This document shows, piece by piece, positions 9,192-18,300 of a DNA stretch of 64,000 nucleotides (position 1 is the stretch's first letter; every line of letters starts with the position of its first letter). A program made the position numbers and the translations under genes. Origin of the DNA: an uncultured bacterium. Lineage in GTDB: Bacteria > Bacillota > Clostridia > Lachnospirales > Lachnospiraceae. Below the pieces are notes generated by a model. The model was given only the letters and a program-made list of their open reading frames with translations. It was not told where the DNA came from and did not search any database. The stretch lies in NCBI GenBank assembly GCA_905215155.1, contig CAJMPJ010000014.1, positions 1 through 64,000 on the forward strand. Reading direction: 5' to 3'.

Positions 9192-9220
9192 TTTACAGAA
9201 TAATTTGTATGTGATAGTAT
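9192..9220 (+). promoter_or_regulatory. Promoter of the GH127 gene
   Basis: TTTACA (9192-9197), a 17-bp spacer and TAGTAT (9215-9220) with an upstream TG giving an extended -10. The resulting leader is about 115 nt. Confidence 0.5.
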
Positions 9221-9341
9221 CCAATTATATTTGTTAAATAGGGCTAATACAGTTATAAAAGAGAGGAAATTTAAAGCACATAGAAACAAATCGAAAACTT
9301 TATGTAACATCTAATCAGAAGCCAAAACCGAGGTGAATGTG

Positions 9342-11291
9342 ATGAAAAACAAATTATCTGGTATTCCTTTGAATATGATACGGATCAACGATGAATCATG
9401 GAACAAATACATTGGACTGGTTAAAGAAGTGATTATTCCATATCAATGGAAAATATTAAACGATTTAGAAGAAGATGCGGAACTCAGTCATTGCATACAT
9501 AATTTTAAGATAGCAGCAGGTGAGGCAGAAGGAGAATTTGAGGGGGCGGTATTTCAGGATACCGATGTGGCCAAGTGGCTGGAGGCAGTGGCTTATACGC
9601 TTTTCTGCCACCCGGATGAGGAGCTGGAACGGATTGCCGACCAGACCATTGACTTGATCGGAAGAGCACAGCAGAAGGATGGATATCTGGATACGTATTT
9701 TATCATTAAGGAGCCGGACTTAAGATGGAAGAATCTTATGGAGGGGCATGAACTCTATACGGCTGGGCATATGATGGAAGCAGCAGTGGCTTATTTTGAG
9801 GCAACAGGCAAGGAGAAGTTTTTAAAAATCGTTTCCAGGCTTGCGGATCTGATTTGTGAAGTTTTCGGTCCGAAAGAGGAACAGCTGCATGGATATCCGG
9901 GGCATCAGGAAATCGAGCTGGCTCTGGTAAAGCTATACCGAACCACCGGCAGGAGGAAATACCTTACATTGGCAAAGTATTTCATTGACCAGCGGGGGGT
10001 GGGGAAAAATTATTTCTTTTGGGAAATGGAGCAAGAGGGTCATCGGTTTCTTTTCCCGGATTTTCAAGGATATGACCCAAAGTATTCTCAGTCTCATCTC
10101 CCGGTCAGGCAGCAGAAGACGGCAGAAGGCCATGCCGTCAGAGCAGTCTATATGTATTGTGCCATGGCAGATCTGGCCTATGAATTTCAGGATGAAACGC
10201 TTCTGACGGTGTGCAGGAAGTTGTGGGAGAACATAGTAACCAAAAGAATGTACTTGACCGGCGGAATCGGGTCTTCCGGTATACTGGAACGGTTCACAGT
10301 GGATTATGATCTGCCCAATGACTGCAACTATTCGGAGACCTGTGCTTCCATTGGGCTGGCACTTTTTGGCAGACGGATGGCAGAAATCACGAGAGAGGCT
10401 TCCTTTATGGATACGGTGGAGCTTGCCTTATATAACACCATATTATCGGGAATCTCTCTGGACGGGAAACATTTCTTCTATGTAAATCCCATGGAGGTAT
10501 GGCCCGATAACTGCATTCCACGCACATCAAAAGAACATGTGAAACCGGTGCGGCAGAAATGGTTTGGCTGTGCCTGCTGTCCTCCCAATATTGCCAGGAC
10601 ACTCGCTTCTTTTGGGCAATACCTTTATTTTAAGGATGACCATACCCTGTATGTAAATCTATATGTCAGCAGTCAGGTTAAAACCCGGCTTTCCAATGAG
10701 GAGGTTTGTGTGAAAGTTACAACTGAACTTCCCGGGAAGGGAAAGTATGTAATTAAAATAAACAGCCAAGGAAACAAGGAAAAGACCCTGGCTTTCCGTA
10801 TTCCTGCTTATGGGAAAGACTTCCAAGTTCAGAATGAAAACGGAACAATCCTTTCCCCGGAGATATCAAATGGTTATGCATACATAAGCGGAACGTTTGC
10901 TGACACGGTTTTAACTGTGGCCTATCAAGAGAAGGCAGGATTTATCCGGGCCAATCCAAACGTCAGAGCAGACGCCGGAAAAGTCGCCATGATGAAAGGG
11001 CCGGTGGTCTATTGCCTGGAAGAGGTGGATAACGGGAAAAATCTGGCTTCCATTTATGTGGATGCTGACCAGGAAATAAAGGAGATATACGAACCGGAGG
11101 TCATGGGCGGAACGCTGACTTTAGAACTGGAAGGCAAAAAAATCAGCAGTGACAACTGGAGCGGTCAATCCCTTTACGGAACGGAAAAAAGGAAGTTGGA
11201 AGATGTAAAACTGAAAGCAGTACCATACAGCAGCTGGGGGAACCGGAAGGCAGGAGAGATGACGGTATGGATAAAAGAACTGATCCGGTAA
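9342..11291 (+). CDS. Glycoside hydrolase family 127 (beta-L-arabinofuranosidase-like)
   Basis: The 649-residue protein matches the GH127 (formerly DUF1680) fold: an all-alpha catalytic barrel followed by beta domains. The family's zinc/thiolate site is visible as NYSETCASIG (Glu and Cys) and GCACCPPNIAR (the paired Cys, one being the nucleophile in characterised beta-L-arabinofuranosidases). There is no signal peptide, so it acts inside the cell on short oligosaccharides brought in by the adjacent ABC importer. The ATG at 9342 is chosen because GAGGTG lies 6 bp upstream; a GTG at 9333 is less likely. Linkage and sugar are inferred from the family, which also includes other specificities. Confidence 0.9.
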   Translation: MKNKLSGIPLNMIRINDESWNKYIGLVKEVIIPYQWKILNDLEEDAELSHCIHNFKIAAGEAEGEFEGAVFQDTDVAKWLEAVAYTLFCHPDEELERIADQTIDLIGRAQQKDGYLDTYFIIKEPDLRWKNLMEGHELYTAGHMMEAAVAYFEATGKEKFLKIVSRLADLICEVFGPKEEQLHGYPGHQEIELALVKLYRTTGRRKYLTLAKYFIDQRGVGKNYFFWEMEQEGHRFLFPDFQGYDPKYSQSHLPVRQQKTAEGHAVRAVYMYCAMADLAYEFQDETLLTVCRKLWENIVTKRMYLTGGIGSSGILERFTVDYDLPNDCNYSETCASIGLALFGRRMAEITREASFMDTVELALYNTILSGISLDGKHFFYVNPMEVWPDNCIPRTSKEHVKPVRQKWFGCACCPPNIARTLASFGQYLYFKDDHTLYVNLYVSSQVKTRLSNEEVCVKVTTELPGKGKYVIKINSQGNKEKTLAFRIPAYGKDFQVQNENGTILSPEISNGYAYISGTFADTVLTVAYQEKAGFIRANPNVRADAGKVAMMKGPVVYCLEEVDNGKNLASIYVDADQEIKEIYEPEVMGGTLTLELEGKKISSDNWSGQSLYGTEKRKLEDVKLKAVPYSSWGNRKAGEMTVWIKELIR

Positions 11292-11352
11292 GAGTCATAC
11301 AGATGGTATCATCTGATTTGATATAGTTGTAAGAGAAAAAGGAGGATTTATA

Positions 11353-12729
11353 ATGAAAAAAAGGGGATTGGCAGCATTGCTGTGTCTGGCAATGGGGGCA
11401 TCCATGATTGCAGGGTGCAGCAGTTCGACTGGGGGAAATGCGGGGGAAACCACCAAAGGTGCGTTGTCTGCCGGAAAGAAAACCATGGAGGTGGGGGGAG
11501 ATGATGTCACCACCTTAAATGTATGGACGTTCATCGAGCTTCACCAGGATTTCTATGTTGCCATGGCAGAAAAGTGGAATGAGGCTCATCCGGACAAAAA
11601 AGTAAAACTGGTGCTGAGTAATATGCCCTATGATGACATGCACAATAAATTATCCCTTGCTCTGGAATCCGGGGAAGGGGCACCGGATATCGTGGATATC
11701 GAGCTTGGAAAATTCCCGGCATTTATGGTGGGGAAAATCGGTTTGATGGAGTTAAATGATGCCATTGAACCATATAGGAAAAACATCGTCCAGTCCAGAC
11801 TTGATATTTACTCCAAAGACGGAAAGGAATATGGACTTCCGACACACGTAGGAACAACGGTGGCTTTTTACAATGATAAGCTGTTAAAGGAGGCCGGAAT
11901 CAACTATGAGGACATCAAGACCTGGGACCAGTTTAAGGAAGCCGGAGTGAAATATCACGAAGCAACGGGAAAATATTTTTCCTGTGTGGAGACATCGGCT
12001 CAGTGGATGGTAAACTTAATGCTGGCTCAAAAGGGCGGAGACTATATTGAGAAGGACGGAAAACTGAATCTGACAAGCAAAGAGATGACCGAGGTACTGG
12101 AATATATCAAGGGAATGCAGGAAACCGGTGCATTTGCCACGATCCCAGGAGGCCAGCCGGATAATGAAGAAGCATATCCCTTCTATAATAACGGTGATTA
12201 TGCTGTCCAGATCATGCCGTTCTGGCAGACCTCCAGATATGTCAATTATATGAGTGACATCAAGAAACAGGTAGCCATTGCCAATGTTCCTGTATGGAAG
12301 GAACGGGATGGTGAGATTGCGACCATCGGCGGCGGCGGAACCGGAACGGCCATTGTAAAAAGCGGAGAACATGCAGAGCTGGCCGCAGAAGTCATGGCTT
12401 TCATTAAGCTTTCAGAAGAATCCAACAAAGAAGTCTGGAATGTGCTTGGATTTGATCCTGTTAATACGGCAGTCTGGACCGATCAGACGCTTACACAAAA
12501 TCCGGAAAACAAGTTTATCCAGTATTTTACCAATAATCCGTTTGATACTCTGCTTCATACCAAAGACAGCATTGGCATCCTGCAGGCATATACCGATGAA
12601 AAGTATCCGTCCATCAACAACGAATTCTGTAATGTCACATTAAACAGCATTTTTGAAGACGGAATGGATGTGACAGAGGCACTTAAACAGTCACAGGAAA
12701 CCCTTAACAACGAATTTAAGGAGAACTAA
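11353..12729 (+). CDS. Sugar ABC transporter substrate-binding lipoprotein
   Basis: An extracellular solute-binding protein of the family 1 (MalE/UgpB-like) type, 458 residues. The N-terminus has a lipoprotein signal ending in SMIAGC, so Cys22 would be lipid-modified and the protein held on the outer face of the membrane. The motif TTLNVWTFIELHQDFYVAMA and the downstream AATWNEAHPD-like segment are typical of carbohydrate-binding members. It lies 61 bp after GH127 with AAGGAGG before the ATG, and it is followed by two permeases, but no ATPase gene is present in the cluster, so a shared MsmK-type ATPase elsewhere probably energises import. Confidence 0.93.
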   Translation: MKKRGLAALLCLAMGASMIAGCSSSTGGNAGETTKGALSAGKKTMEVGGDDVTTLNVWTFIELHQDFYVAMAEKWNEAHPDKKVKLVLSNMPYDDMHNKLSLALESGEGAPDIVDIELGKFPAFMVGKIGLMELNDAIEPYRKNIVQSRLDIYSKDGKEYGLPTHVGTTVAFYNDKLLKEAGINYEDIKTWDQFKEAGVKYHEATGKYFSCVETSAQWMVNLMLAQKGGDYIEKDGKLNLTSKEMTEVLEYIKGMQETGAFATIPGGQPDNEEAYPFYNNGDYAVQIMPFWQTSRYVNYMSDIKKQVAIANVPVWKERDGEIATIGGGGTGTAIVKSGEHAELAAEVMAFIKLSEESNKEVWNVLGFDPVNTAVWTDQTLTQNPENKFIQYFTNNPFDTLLHTKDSIGILQAYTDEKYPSINNEFCNVTLNSIFEDGMDVTEALKQSQETLNNEFKEN

Positions 12730-12777
12730 TTTCCTGCAGCCGTCTGTTATATTTTTATCAAAAAAGGAGTATATAAT

Positions 12778-13662
12778 ATGAAGAAATTTTTTTACTCTAA
12801 AAAGATAGCTCCTTATGTATTTATAGGTCCGTTTGTAATTACGGTACTGTTATTCTGGCTGATTCCTATCTGCAACGGTGTTCTTTTAAGCTTTCAGGAT
12901 GTGTTGAAGGAGCAATGGGTAGGCTTCGACAATTATACACGGCTGCTGTCTGATAAAATATTTCTAAAGGCATTATGGAACAGTTTTAAATATATGGTGG
13001 GAACGCTGGTGCTTCTGATTCCTTTTCCCATGCTATTTGCAACGCTGTTAAACAGCAAGCTCATGAAGAAGGCGGATTTTTTTAAGTCCATTTATTTCAT
13101 ACCCGCCCTGACCTCTGTTGTAGTTGCAGGTACTATTTTCCGTTTGATGTTTGGAGAATCCTCTACCTCACTGTTTAACCAGATCCTTGGATATTTCGGA
13201 ATTGCTCCGGTCAAATGGCTGAAAGGCGCGGGAACCAGTTTTTTTGCTCTTTTGTTACTGGCCTGCTGGAGATGGACGGGGGTCAATATCCTTTATTTTC
13301 TCGCAGGTCTTCAAAGCATTCCTTCCGAACTGTATGAAGCCGCTTCCATTGATGGTGCCTCCAAATGGCAGCAGTTTAAAAAGATATCCGTTCCCCCGGT
13401 AAAGCCTACCACGGTCTATGTCCTTACCATCAGTATCTATGCGGGGCTTTCTATGTTCCTTGAAAGCAATATGTTATTCAAGGGAAATAATTCTCCCAAT
13501 AACATCGGGCTTACAATCGTGGGGTATTTATACCGGCAGGGAGTTGAAAAAAGGGCTTTGGGTTATGCGTGTGCCGTGGGACTGATTCTTCTGGTGGTTG
13601 TGATGCTGGTCAACATCCTGCAGCTGAAGATTACAGGAACCTTTAAAGAGGGGAGAGATTAA
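12778..13662 (+). CDS. Sugar ABC transporter permease (MalF/UgpA type)
   Basis: A 294-residue inner-membrane permease with six predicted transmembrane segments and the cytoplasmic EAA loop (YEAASIDGASKWQQFKKISV) that docks the ATPase. The short N-terminus before the first segment (FIGPFVITVLLFWLIPI) is typical of UgpA/LacF proteins. It pairs with the next gene, which starts 1 bp after its stop codon. Confidence 0.95.
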   Translation: MKKFFYSKKIAPYVFIGPFVITVLLFWLIPICNGVLLSFQDVLKEQWVGFDNYTRLLSDKIFLKALWNSFKYMVGTLVLLIPFPMLFATLLNSKLMKKADFFKSIYFIPALTSVVVAGTIFRLMFGESSTSLFNQILGYFGIAPVKWLKGAGTSFFALLLLACWRWTGVNILYFLAGLQSIPSELYEAASIDGASKWQQFKKISVPPVKPTTVYVLTISIYAGLSMFLESNMLFKGNNSPNNIGLTIVGYLYRQGVEKRALGYACAVGLILLVVVMLVNILQLKITGTFKEGRD

Positions 13663-13663
13663 T

Positions 13664-14506
13664 ATGAGAAGAACCGCGGGAAAAAAGGCAAGCTCTTTGG
13701 CATTGTTGATTTTATTCACCCTTCTTGCCCTGTTGATCGTTCTTCCGATCTGGGTGCTGTTCGTGGCAAGCTTCAAGCCAGGAAATGACCTTCTGCAATA
13801 TGGACTCAACCTGGATATCAACGTTGACAGAATGAATCTGGATAACTACGTTCTGCTTTTTACGGGACAGCATGAATACTGGAAATGGTTCTTTAACAGC
13901 ATTTGCCTTACGGTAATAACCGTAGTCAGCACCCTGCTGGTCAGTTCCTTTGTGGGTTATGGATTTGCGGCTTATGAGTTTAAAGGAAAAAAAGGATTGT
14001 TCCTGATCGTTTTGCTGATTCTGTCCATTCCGCTGGAAGTGGTTATGCTGCCGCTGTATAAGCAAATGTCAACCTGGAAGCTGATGGACAGCTATACAGC
14101 CATTATCCTTCCCTTTGTTGCTCATGCCTCTACAATCTTTTTCTTCCGCCAGTATTTGCTCAGTATTCCCCAGACTCTGCTGGAAGCAGGAAGAATCGAC
14201 GGGGCTACAGAATATGGAATTTTTTTCAGACTGATCGTACCTCTGATGAAGCCTGCATTTTCTGCAATGGCTATTCTAAATGGAATGAATGCATGGAACA
14301 ATTACCTTTGGCCCTTACTGGTTATCCGTACCTCTAAAAAATATCCGCTGACGCTGGGATTGAATACTCTTATCAACCCTTACGGGGATAATTACAGCCT
14401 TTTGATCGTAGGTTCAGTTTTTTCCGTCATCCCCATATTTCTTTTGTTTGTAGCATTCCAGAAATATTTCATTGAGGGAATGATGGCAGGAGCGGTGAAG
14501 GGATAG
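13664..14506 (+). CDS. Sugar ABC transporter permease (MalG/AraQ type)
   Basis: The second permease, 280 residues, with six predicted membrane segments and an EAA loop (LEAGRIDGATEYGIFFRLIV). The N-terminal segment (LALLILFTLLALLIVLPIWV) and the C-terminal GMMAGAVKG ending are characteristic of MalG/AraQ proteins. It is coupled to the upstream permease and is the last gene of the carbohydrate unit. Confidence 0.95.
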   Translation: MRRTAGKKASSLALLILFTLLALLIVLPIWVLFVASFKPGNDLLQYGLNLDINVDRMNLDNYVLLFTGQHEYWKWFFNSICLTVITVVSTLLVSSFVGYGFAAYEFKGKKGLFLIVLLILSIPLEVVMLPLYKQMSTWKLMDSYTAIILPFVAHASTIFFFRQYLLSIPQTLLEAGRIDGATEYGIFFRLIVPLMKPAFSAMAILNGMNAWNNYLWPLLVIRTSKKYPLTLGLNTLINPYGDNYSLLIVGSVFSVIPIFLLFVAFQKYFIEGMMAGAVKG

Positions 14507-14576
14507 AGGTGGAAGAACCAAAGGAGAAAAAATTAATGACGAACTTTATCAGGAGAAAAGAATTTTGCCGGAAAGC

Positions 14577-14605
14577 TTGAAGGATCAAGTGCCTGACGGT
14601 ATAAT
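14577..14605 (+). promoter_or_regulatory. Promoter for the exonuclease gene
   Basis: TTGAAG (14577-14582), a 17-bp spacer and TATAAT (14600-14605) lie in the 198-bp gap after the sugar permease, giving a leader of about 90 nt. The gap also holds a short ORF of 14 codons (14536-14580) with AAGGAG upstream, which I regard as insignificant. Confidence 0.5.
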
Positions 14606-14704
14606 AGAGGTATTGCAAAGACCTTTTCATGGGGGAGAAATGGGATTTTCCCCATCTGGCAAGGGACGGGAGCATACATATCTATATACAGAACGGAGGA
14701 AATT

Positions 14705-15379
14705 ATGGCTGTCAGGCAGATTACAGGCAGACGTCTGAATGAATTCGCTGAAGATTATGTGGTATTTGATTTGGAGACAACAGGGATCAGCGTTCAGGAA
14801 GATTTAATAATTGAGATTTCAGCAATCAAGGTGAAAGGGCATCAGCCGGTGGAAGAATTTACGGCTCTTATCAATCCGGAGACCCATATACCGGCCGGAG
14901 CTACGAAGGTAAACGGCATAACCGATGACATGGTAAAGGAGGCCCCCCGGTTGATCCAGGTACTTCCTGATTTTCTGTCCTTTATTGAAGGAGAGATCCT
15001 GGTCGGGCACAATATTCAGTCCTTTGATTTGCTTTTTATTTATAACGCGGCAGAAAAACTGCTTCAAAAAGATGTACCCAATGATTACATAGATACACTT
15101 TATATGGCAAGGCAATGTCTTCCTCAGCTGAGACGCCACAGGCTGACGGATTTATCTGCTTACTTTAATATAAGTACGGAGGGGGCTCACAGGGCATTGA
15201 ATGACTGTATCATGAACCAGAAGTGTTATGAACAGATAGGAAAACTGCTGGGAGCCGGAAATCCGACCGCAGAGGTCTGTCCTCAATGCGGAGGAGAATT
15301 GAGACGGCGCAGCGGCAGGTTTGGTGATTTTTACGGATGTACCAATTTTCCAAGCTGCCGGTTCACTAGAAATGCATAA
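14705..15379 (+). CDS. DnaQ-like 3'-5' exonuclease with C-terminal topoisomerase-type zinc ribbon
   Basis: Residues of about 15-170 form a DEDDh exonuclease: ExoI VVFDLETTGIS (Asp, Glu), ExoII LVGHNIQSFDLLFI (Asp) and ExoIII HRALNDC (His, Asp). This is the proofreading fold of DnaQ and PolC. The last 35 residues form a four-cysteine ribbon, CPQCGGEL ... FYGCTNFPSC, of the kind repeated at the C-terminus of bacterial topoisomerase I. The 224-residue protein therefore joins a nuclease to a DNA-binding finger. The start has GGAGG 5 bp upstream. Its role is unknown; repair or processing of DNA ends is a reasonable inference. Confidence 0.88.
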   Translation: MAVRQITGRRLNEFAEDYVVFDLETTGISVQEDLIIEISAIKVKGHQPVEEFTALINPETHIPAGATKVNGITDDMVKEAPRLIQVLPDFLSFIEGEILVGHNIQSFDLLFIYNAAEKLLQKDVPNDYIDTLYMARQCLPQLRRHRLTDLSAYFNISTEGAHRALNDCIMNQKCYEQIGKLLGAGNPTAEVCPQCGGELRRRSGRFGDFYGCTNFPSCRFTRNA

Positions 15380-15408
15380 GCGATTCCCCCATAGGAAAGG
15401 CCCGGTTT

Positions 15409-15930
15409 ATGGAATTTTCGATCGAGAGAGCAGTAACACAGGATTTTCAGGCATTGGCAAATGTGATCCATACAGTATGGGAGAAAATTGAAAATAAGGA
15501 CTGGTTCGTAGCGGATCATGCAGATTTTATCCATGATCTGCTGCAGCACCAAAATGGGATCGGATACAAGGCCATGGTGAAGGAGTCTGGAATCATTGCA
15601 GGGGTATTTGTTGTCACATTTCCCGGAAGACAGGAAGAGAACCTTGGCTGGGATATGGGATTGCCCGAAGAAGAACTGGAAAAAGTCGCTCATATGGAGT
15701 CCGTTGCCATCCTGCCGGAATATCGGGGGAATGGTCTGCAGTATGCTCTGATGCAGGCGGCAGAAAAAGAATTAAGACAAAGGGGATATGGGTATCTCAT
15801 GTGCACCATCCACCCGGAGAACGTCTACAGCAAAGAAAATGCGATCCGGCAGGGCTATGAAGTGGTTATGACAAAAGAAAAGTATGGTGGCCTTGTGAGA
15901 GATATTTTATTAAAGAAGATCAATGAATGA
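15409..15930 (+). CDS. GNAT-family N-acetyltransferase
   Basis: A 173-residue acetyltransferase of the GNAT fold. The acetyl-CoA binding segment is visible as ESVAILPEYRGNGLQYALMQ (motif A, with the R-G-N-G loop), followed by the beta-strand motif YGYLMCTIHPENVYSKENAI. The acceptor substrate is unknown. It starts 29 bp after the exonuclease gene and is closed by a strong bidirectional terminator. Confidence 0.85.
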   Translation: MEFSIERAVTQDFQALANVIHTVWEKIENKDWFVADHADFIHDLLQHQNGIGYKAMVKESGIIAGVFVVTFPGRQEENLGWDMGLPEEELEKVAHMESVAILPEYRGNGLQYALMQAAEKELRQRGYGYLMCTIHPENVYSKENAIRQGYEVVMTKEKYGGLVRDILLKKINE

Positions 15931-15931
15931 A

Positions 15932-15977
15932 ACCCGGTGAGTGCCCTGAACGATCAGGTTCAATCACCGGGTAATTT
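15932..15977. terminator. Bidirectional terminator between the GNAT gene and pyrI
   Basis: ACCCGGTGA pairs with TCACCGGGT around an inner CCTGA/TCAGG stem, followed by AATTTTTATTT on the + strand. It separates converging genes. Confidence 0.8.
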
Positions 15978-16403
15978 TTATTTGGTATACTTTTCTTCGC
16001 AGTACATGCAGCGGTAGATTTCTTTTGCTTCATCGGAAAGATAGAAGACATGAGGAAGTTCCTGTTCGATGGAAGTGATGCATCTGGGGTTTTTGCACTG
16101 GATCACATTGGTGATCTTCTGAGGAAGACTCAGTGCCCTTTTTTCAGCGATTTCATTATTCCGAATGATATTGACTGTGATATTGTGGTCAATGTAGCCT
16201 AAAATATCCAAATCAATGTGGTTTAATCCGCCTTCAATTTTAATGATATCCTTTTTCCCCATTTTGTTGCTTTTTACATTTTTTATAATTGCAACCTGAC
16301 AGTCCAGCTTGTCCAGGCTTAAATTATAATAGATTTCCAGACTTTTTCCCGCTTCAATGTGATCCAATACAATTCCTTCTTTTAATCCGCTGATATTTAA
16401 CAT
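15978..16403 (-). CDS. pyrI: Aspartate carbamoyltransferase regulatory subunit
   Basis: The 141-residue regulatory chain binds nucleotide effectors and holds the catalytic trimers together through a zinc site. The four zinc ligands are spaced C-x4-C-x23-C-x2-C (CKNPRC ... CMYC), exactly as in the Escherichia coli protein. The gene overlaps the end of pyrB by 7 bp and has GGAGG within the pyrB end, showing translational coupling. It is slightly shorter than the 153-residue E. coli chain, mainly at the N-terminus. Confidence 0.96.
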   Translation of the reverse strand: MLNISGLKEGIVLDHIEAGKSLEIYYNLSLDKLDCQVAIIKNVKSNKMGKKDIIKIEGGLNHIDLDILGYIDHNITVNIIRNNEIAEKRALSLPQKITNVIQCKNPRCITSIEQELPHVFYLSDEAKEIYRCMYCEEKYTK

Positions 16404-17320
16404 GATTTTTCCACCTCCAATAATGTCATAATCAGAGCCATGCGCACGTAAACGCCGTATTGTGCCTGCTTAAAATAGGCGGCTCTTGGATCTTCGTCGA
16501 TCTCCACAGAAATCTCATTGACTCTGGGAAGAGGGTGAAGAACGTACATATCTTCTTTTGCCAGCTTCAGTTTCTTCCGGTCCAGAATGTAACAGTTTTT
16601 TAAACGAATATAATCTTCTTCATTAAAAAAACGCTCCTTCTGAACGCGAGTCATGTAGAGAATATCCAGTTCCGGCATGGCATCATCAAGGCTGTCCATT
16701 TCCATAAATTCAATATGATTGGCCCTCAGTACATCCTCCCGGATATATTCAGGTACACGCAGTTCAGGGGGAGATATTAAGATAAACCGGATGTTCTCAT
16801 AGCGAACCAGAGCGTTGATGAGAGAGTGGACGGTACGTCCGAATTTTAAGTCACCGCATAATCCGATGGTCAGATCGTATAAACGGCCTTTTAAAGAACG
16901 AATGGAAAGAAGATCGGTAAGGGTTTGTGTCGGATGCTGATGTCCTCCGTCGCCGGCATTGATCACTGGAATTCCCGAATGTCTGGCAGCCACTAACGGT
17001 GCGCCTTCCTTAGGATGTCTCATGGCACAAATGTCCGCATAGCAGGAAATGACTCGAATGGTATCGGAAACACTTTCGCCTTTTGCAGCAGAACTTGAAT
17101 CGGCAGAAGAAAAGCCCAGTACGCTCCCCCCCAGATTCAGCATTGCAGCTTCAAAACTTAAGCGGGTTCTTGTACTTGGCTCATAAAATAATGTCGCTAA
17201 TTTTTTTCCATCACATACGTGGGAATATTTTGGAAGATTATCTTCAATATCTTTTGCCAGATCTAAAAGCCGTTCGGTTTCTTCCACACTAAAGTCTAAC
17301 GGGTTAAGTAAATGTCTCAT
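16397..17320 (-). CDS. pyrB: Aspartate carbamoyltransferase catalytic subunit
   Basis: Catalyses the committed step of pyrimidine synthesis, joining carbamoyl phosphate and aspartate. The phosphate loop [15 protein letters not shown], the [11 protein letters not shown] motif and HPLPRVNEI are all present in a 307-residue chain of normal length. It is the first gene of a pyrBI pair on the minus strand with AAGGAG before its ATG. No pyr attenuator is visible in the roughly 60-nt leader. Confidence 0.97.
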   Translation of the reverse strand: MRHLLNPLDFSVEETERLLDLAKDIEDNLPKYSHVCDGKKLATLFYEPSTRTRLSFEAAMLNLGGSVLGFSSADSSSAAKGESVSDTIRVISCYADICAMRHPKEGAPLVAARHSGIPVINAGDGGHQHPTQTLTDLLSIRSLKGRLYDLTIGLCGDLKFGRTVHSLINALVRYENIRFILISPPELRVPEYIREDVLRANHIEFMEMDSLDDAMPELDILYMTRVQKERFFNEEDYIRLKNCYILDRKKLKLAKEDMYVLHPLPRVNEISVEIDEDPRAAYFKQAQYGVYVRMALIMTLLEVEKSC

Positions 17321-17365
17321 AAGAATCTCCTTTATCCACTGAGTTATGGTTTCAAATTCTATCCC

Positions 17366-17394
17366 ATTATATAGTATTCATTGGAATATTTCCA
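17366..17394 (-). promoter_or_regulatory. Promoter of pyrBI
   Basis: Read on the minus strand: TGGAAA (17394-17389), a 17-bp spacer and TATAAT (17371-17366), about 46 bp before pyrB. Confidence 0.5.
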
Positions 17395-17496
17395 CACTTT
17401 TTTTCAAAATATGCTATAATCTTTTTGCATGGATTTTATCCGGATTTTCCCCTATTTCCTGTAAGGAATCTGTAAGGAAGATTAAGAAAATAAAGT

Positions 17497-17526
17497 ATGA
17501 CCAAAAAGGAACCCATGTTGTATAAT
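17497..17526 (+). promoter_or_regulatory. Candidate promoter of the ABC/scaffold/permease operon
   Basis: ATGACC (17497-17502), an 18-bp spacer and TATAAT (17521-17526). It supports a translation start at 17560. An extended -10 (TGCTATAAT at 17412-17420) lies about 105 bp further upstream and is an alternative. Confidence 0.4.
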
Positions 17527-17559
17527 GTGAGTGCAAATGAATGTCAGGAGGTAACTGGG

Positions 17560-18300
17560 GTGGCAGAAGGTAAGACACCTATGATTGAAGTAAAGGATCT
17601 ATACAAGGTGTATAAAGTCGGGAATACTAAGGTCTATGCATTGAACGGCGTGGATTTTACCATATATAAAGGGGAGTTTTGTGCGATTGTAGGGCCTTCC
17701 GGTTCAGGAAAGTCAACTCTTCTTAATATGATGGCTGGTCTTGAAAAGCCTTCCAAGGGAGAGATCGTTATTGGAGGGCATCATATAGAAAAGCTGACGG
17801 AGAACCAGTTAGTAGCATTTCGGAGAAAACATGTAGGCTTTATCTTTCAGTCTTACAATTTAATTAAAACCATGAATGCAGAGGAAAATGTTGCAATGCC
17901 CCTCTCGTTCCGGGGAATACCCAAAAAGGCCAGAAATGAAAAGGCAAGGGAATACATAAAGTTAGTGGGTCTCGAAAAGCAGATGAAGCATATGGCAAAT
18001 GAGATGTCAGGCGGGCAGCAGCAGCGGGTGGGGATTGCCAGAGCCCTTGCGGTGAATCCCAAGATCATTTTTGCCGATGAGCCTACCGGGAATCTGGATT
18101 CCAAGACAACAAAAGAGATTTTAAACCTGATGCAGAAGATTGTAAGGGAACAGAATCAGACACTGGTTATGGTTACTCATGACAATTACATCGCAAAATT
18201 TGCGGACAGGCAATTCCATATCGTGGATGGAAAAATATTTAAGATTGAGGAACAGCATCATGAGGATACAAAGGAGGAGAATGGGAATGAACAAGTTTAG
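17560..18300 (+). CDS. ABC transporter ATP-binding protein (MacB/LolD-like)
   Basis: A 246-residue ATPase with Walker A GPSGSGKSTLLNMM, the signature MSGGQQQRVGIARAL, Walker B IIFADEPTGNLDS and the switch His in VMVTHD. The D-loop and the GFIFQSYNLI Q-loop are typical of the MacB/LolD/FtsE group, which move or act on substrates outside the membrane through FtsX-type permeases. I prefer the GTG at 17560 because AGGAGG lies 8 bp upstream; an ATG at 17497 in the same frame lacks one and sits on a likely promoter. The gene overlaps the next by 14 bp. Confidence 0.92.
   Translation: MAEGKTPMIEVKDLYKVYKVGNTKVYALNGVDFTIYKGEFCAIVGPSGSGKSTLLNMMAGLEKPSKGEIVIGGHHIEKLTENQLVAFRRKHVGFIFQSYNLIKTMNAEENVAMPLSFRGIPKKARNEKAREYIKLVGLEKQMKHMANEMSGGQQQRVGIARALAVNPKIIFADEPTGNLDSKTTKEILNLMQKIVREQNQTLVMVTHDNYIAKFADRQFHIVDGKIFKIEEQHHEDTKEENGNEQV

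Noticed and set aside
8964..9203. 79-codon frame after rnpB
   Set aside because: It starts inside the terminator, lacks a ribosome binding site, and crosses the split palindrome and AT-rich promoter region.
14629..14654. Hairpin ATGGGGGAGAA...TTTTCCCCAT as a terminator
   Set aside because: No T run follows, and a good promoter (14577-14605) lies just upstream, so it would block its own gene. It may only be a weak leader hairpin.
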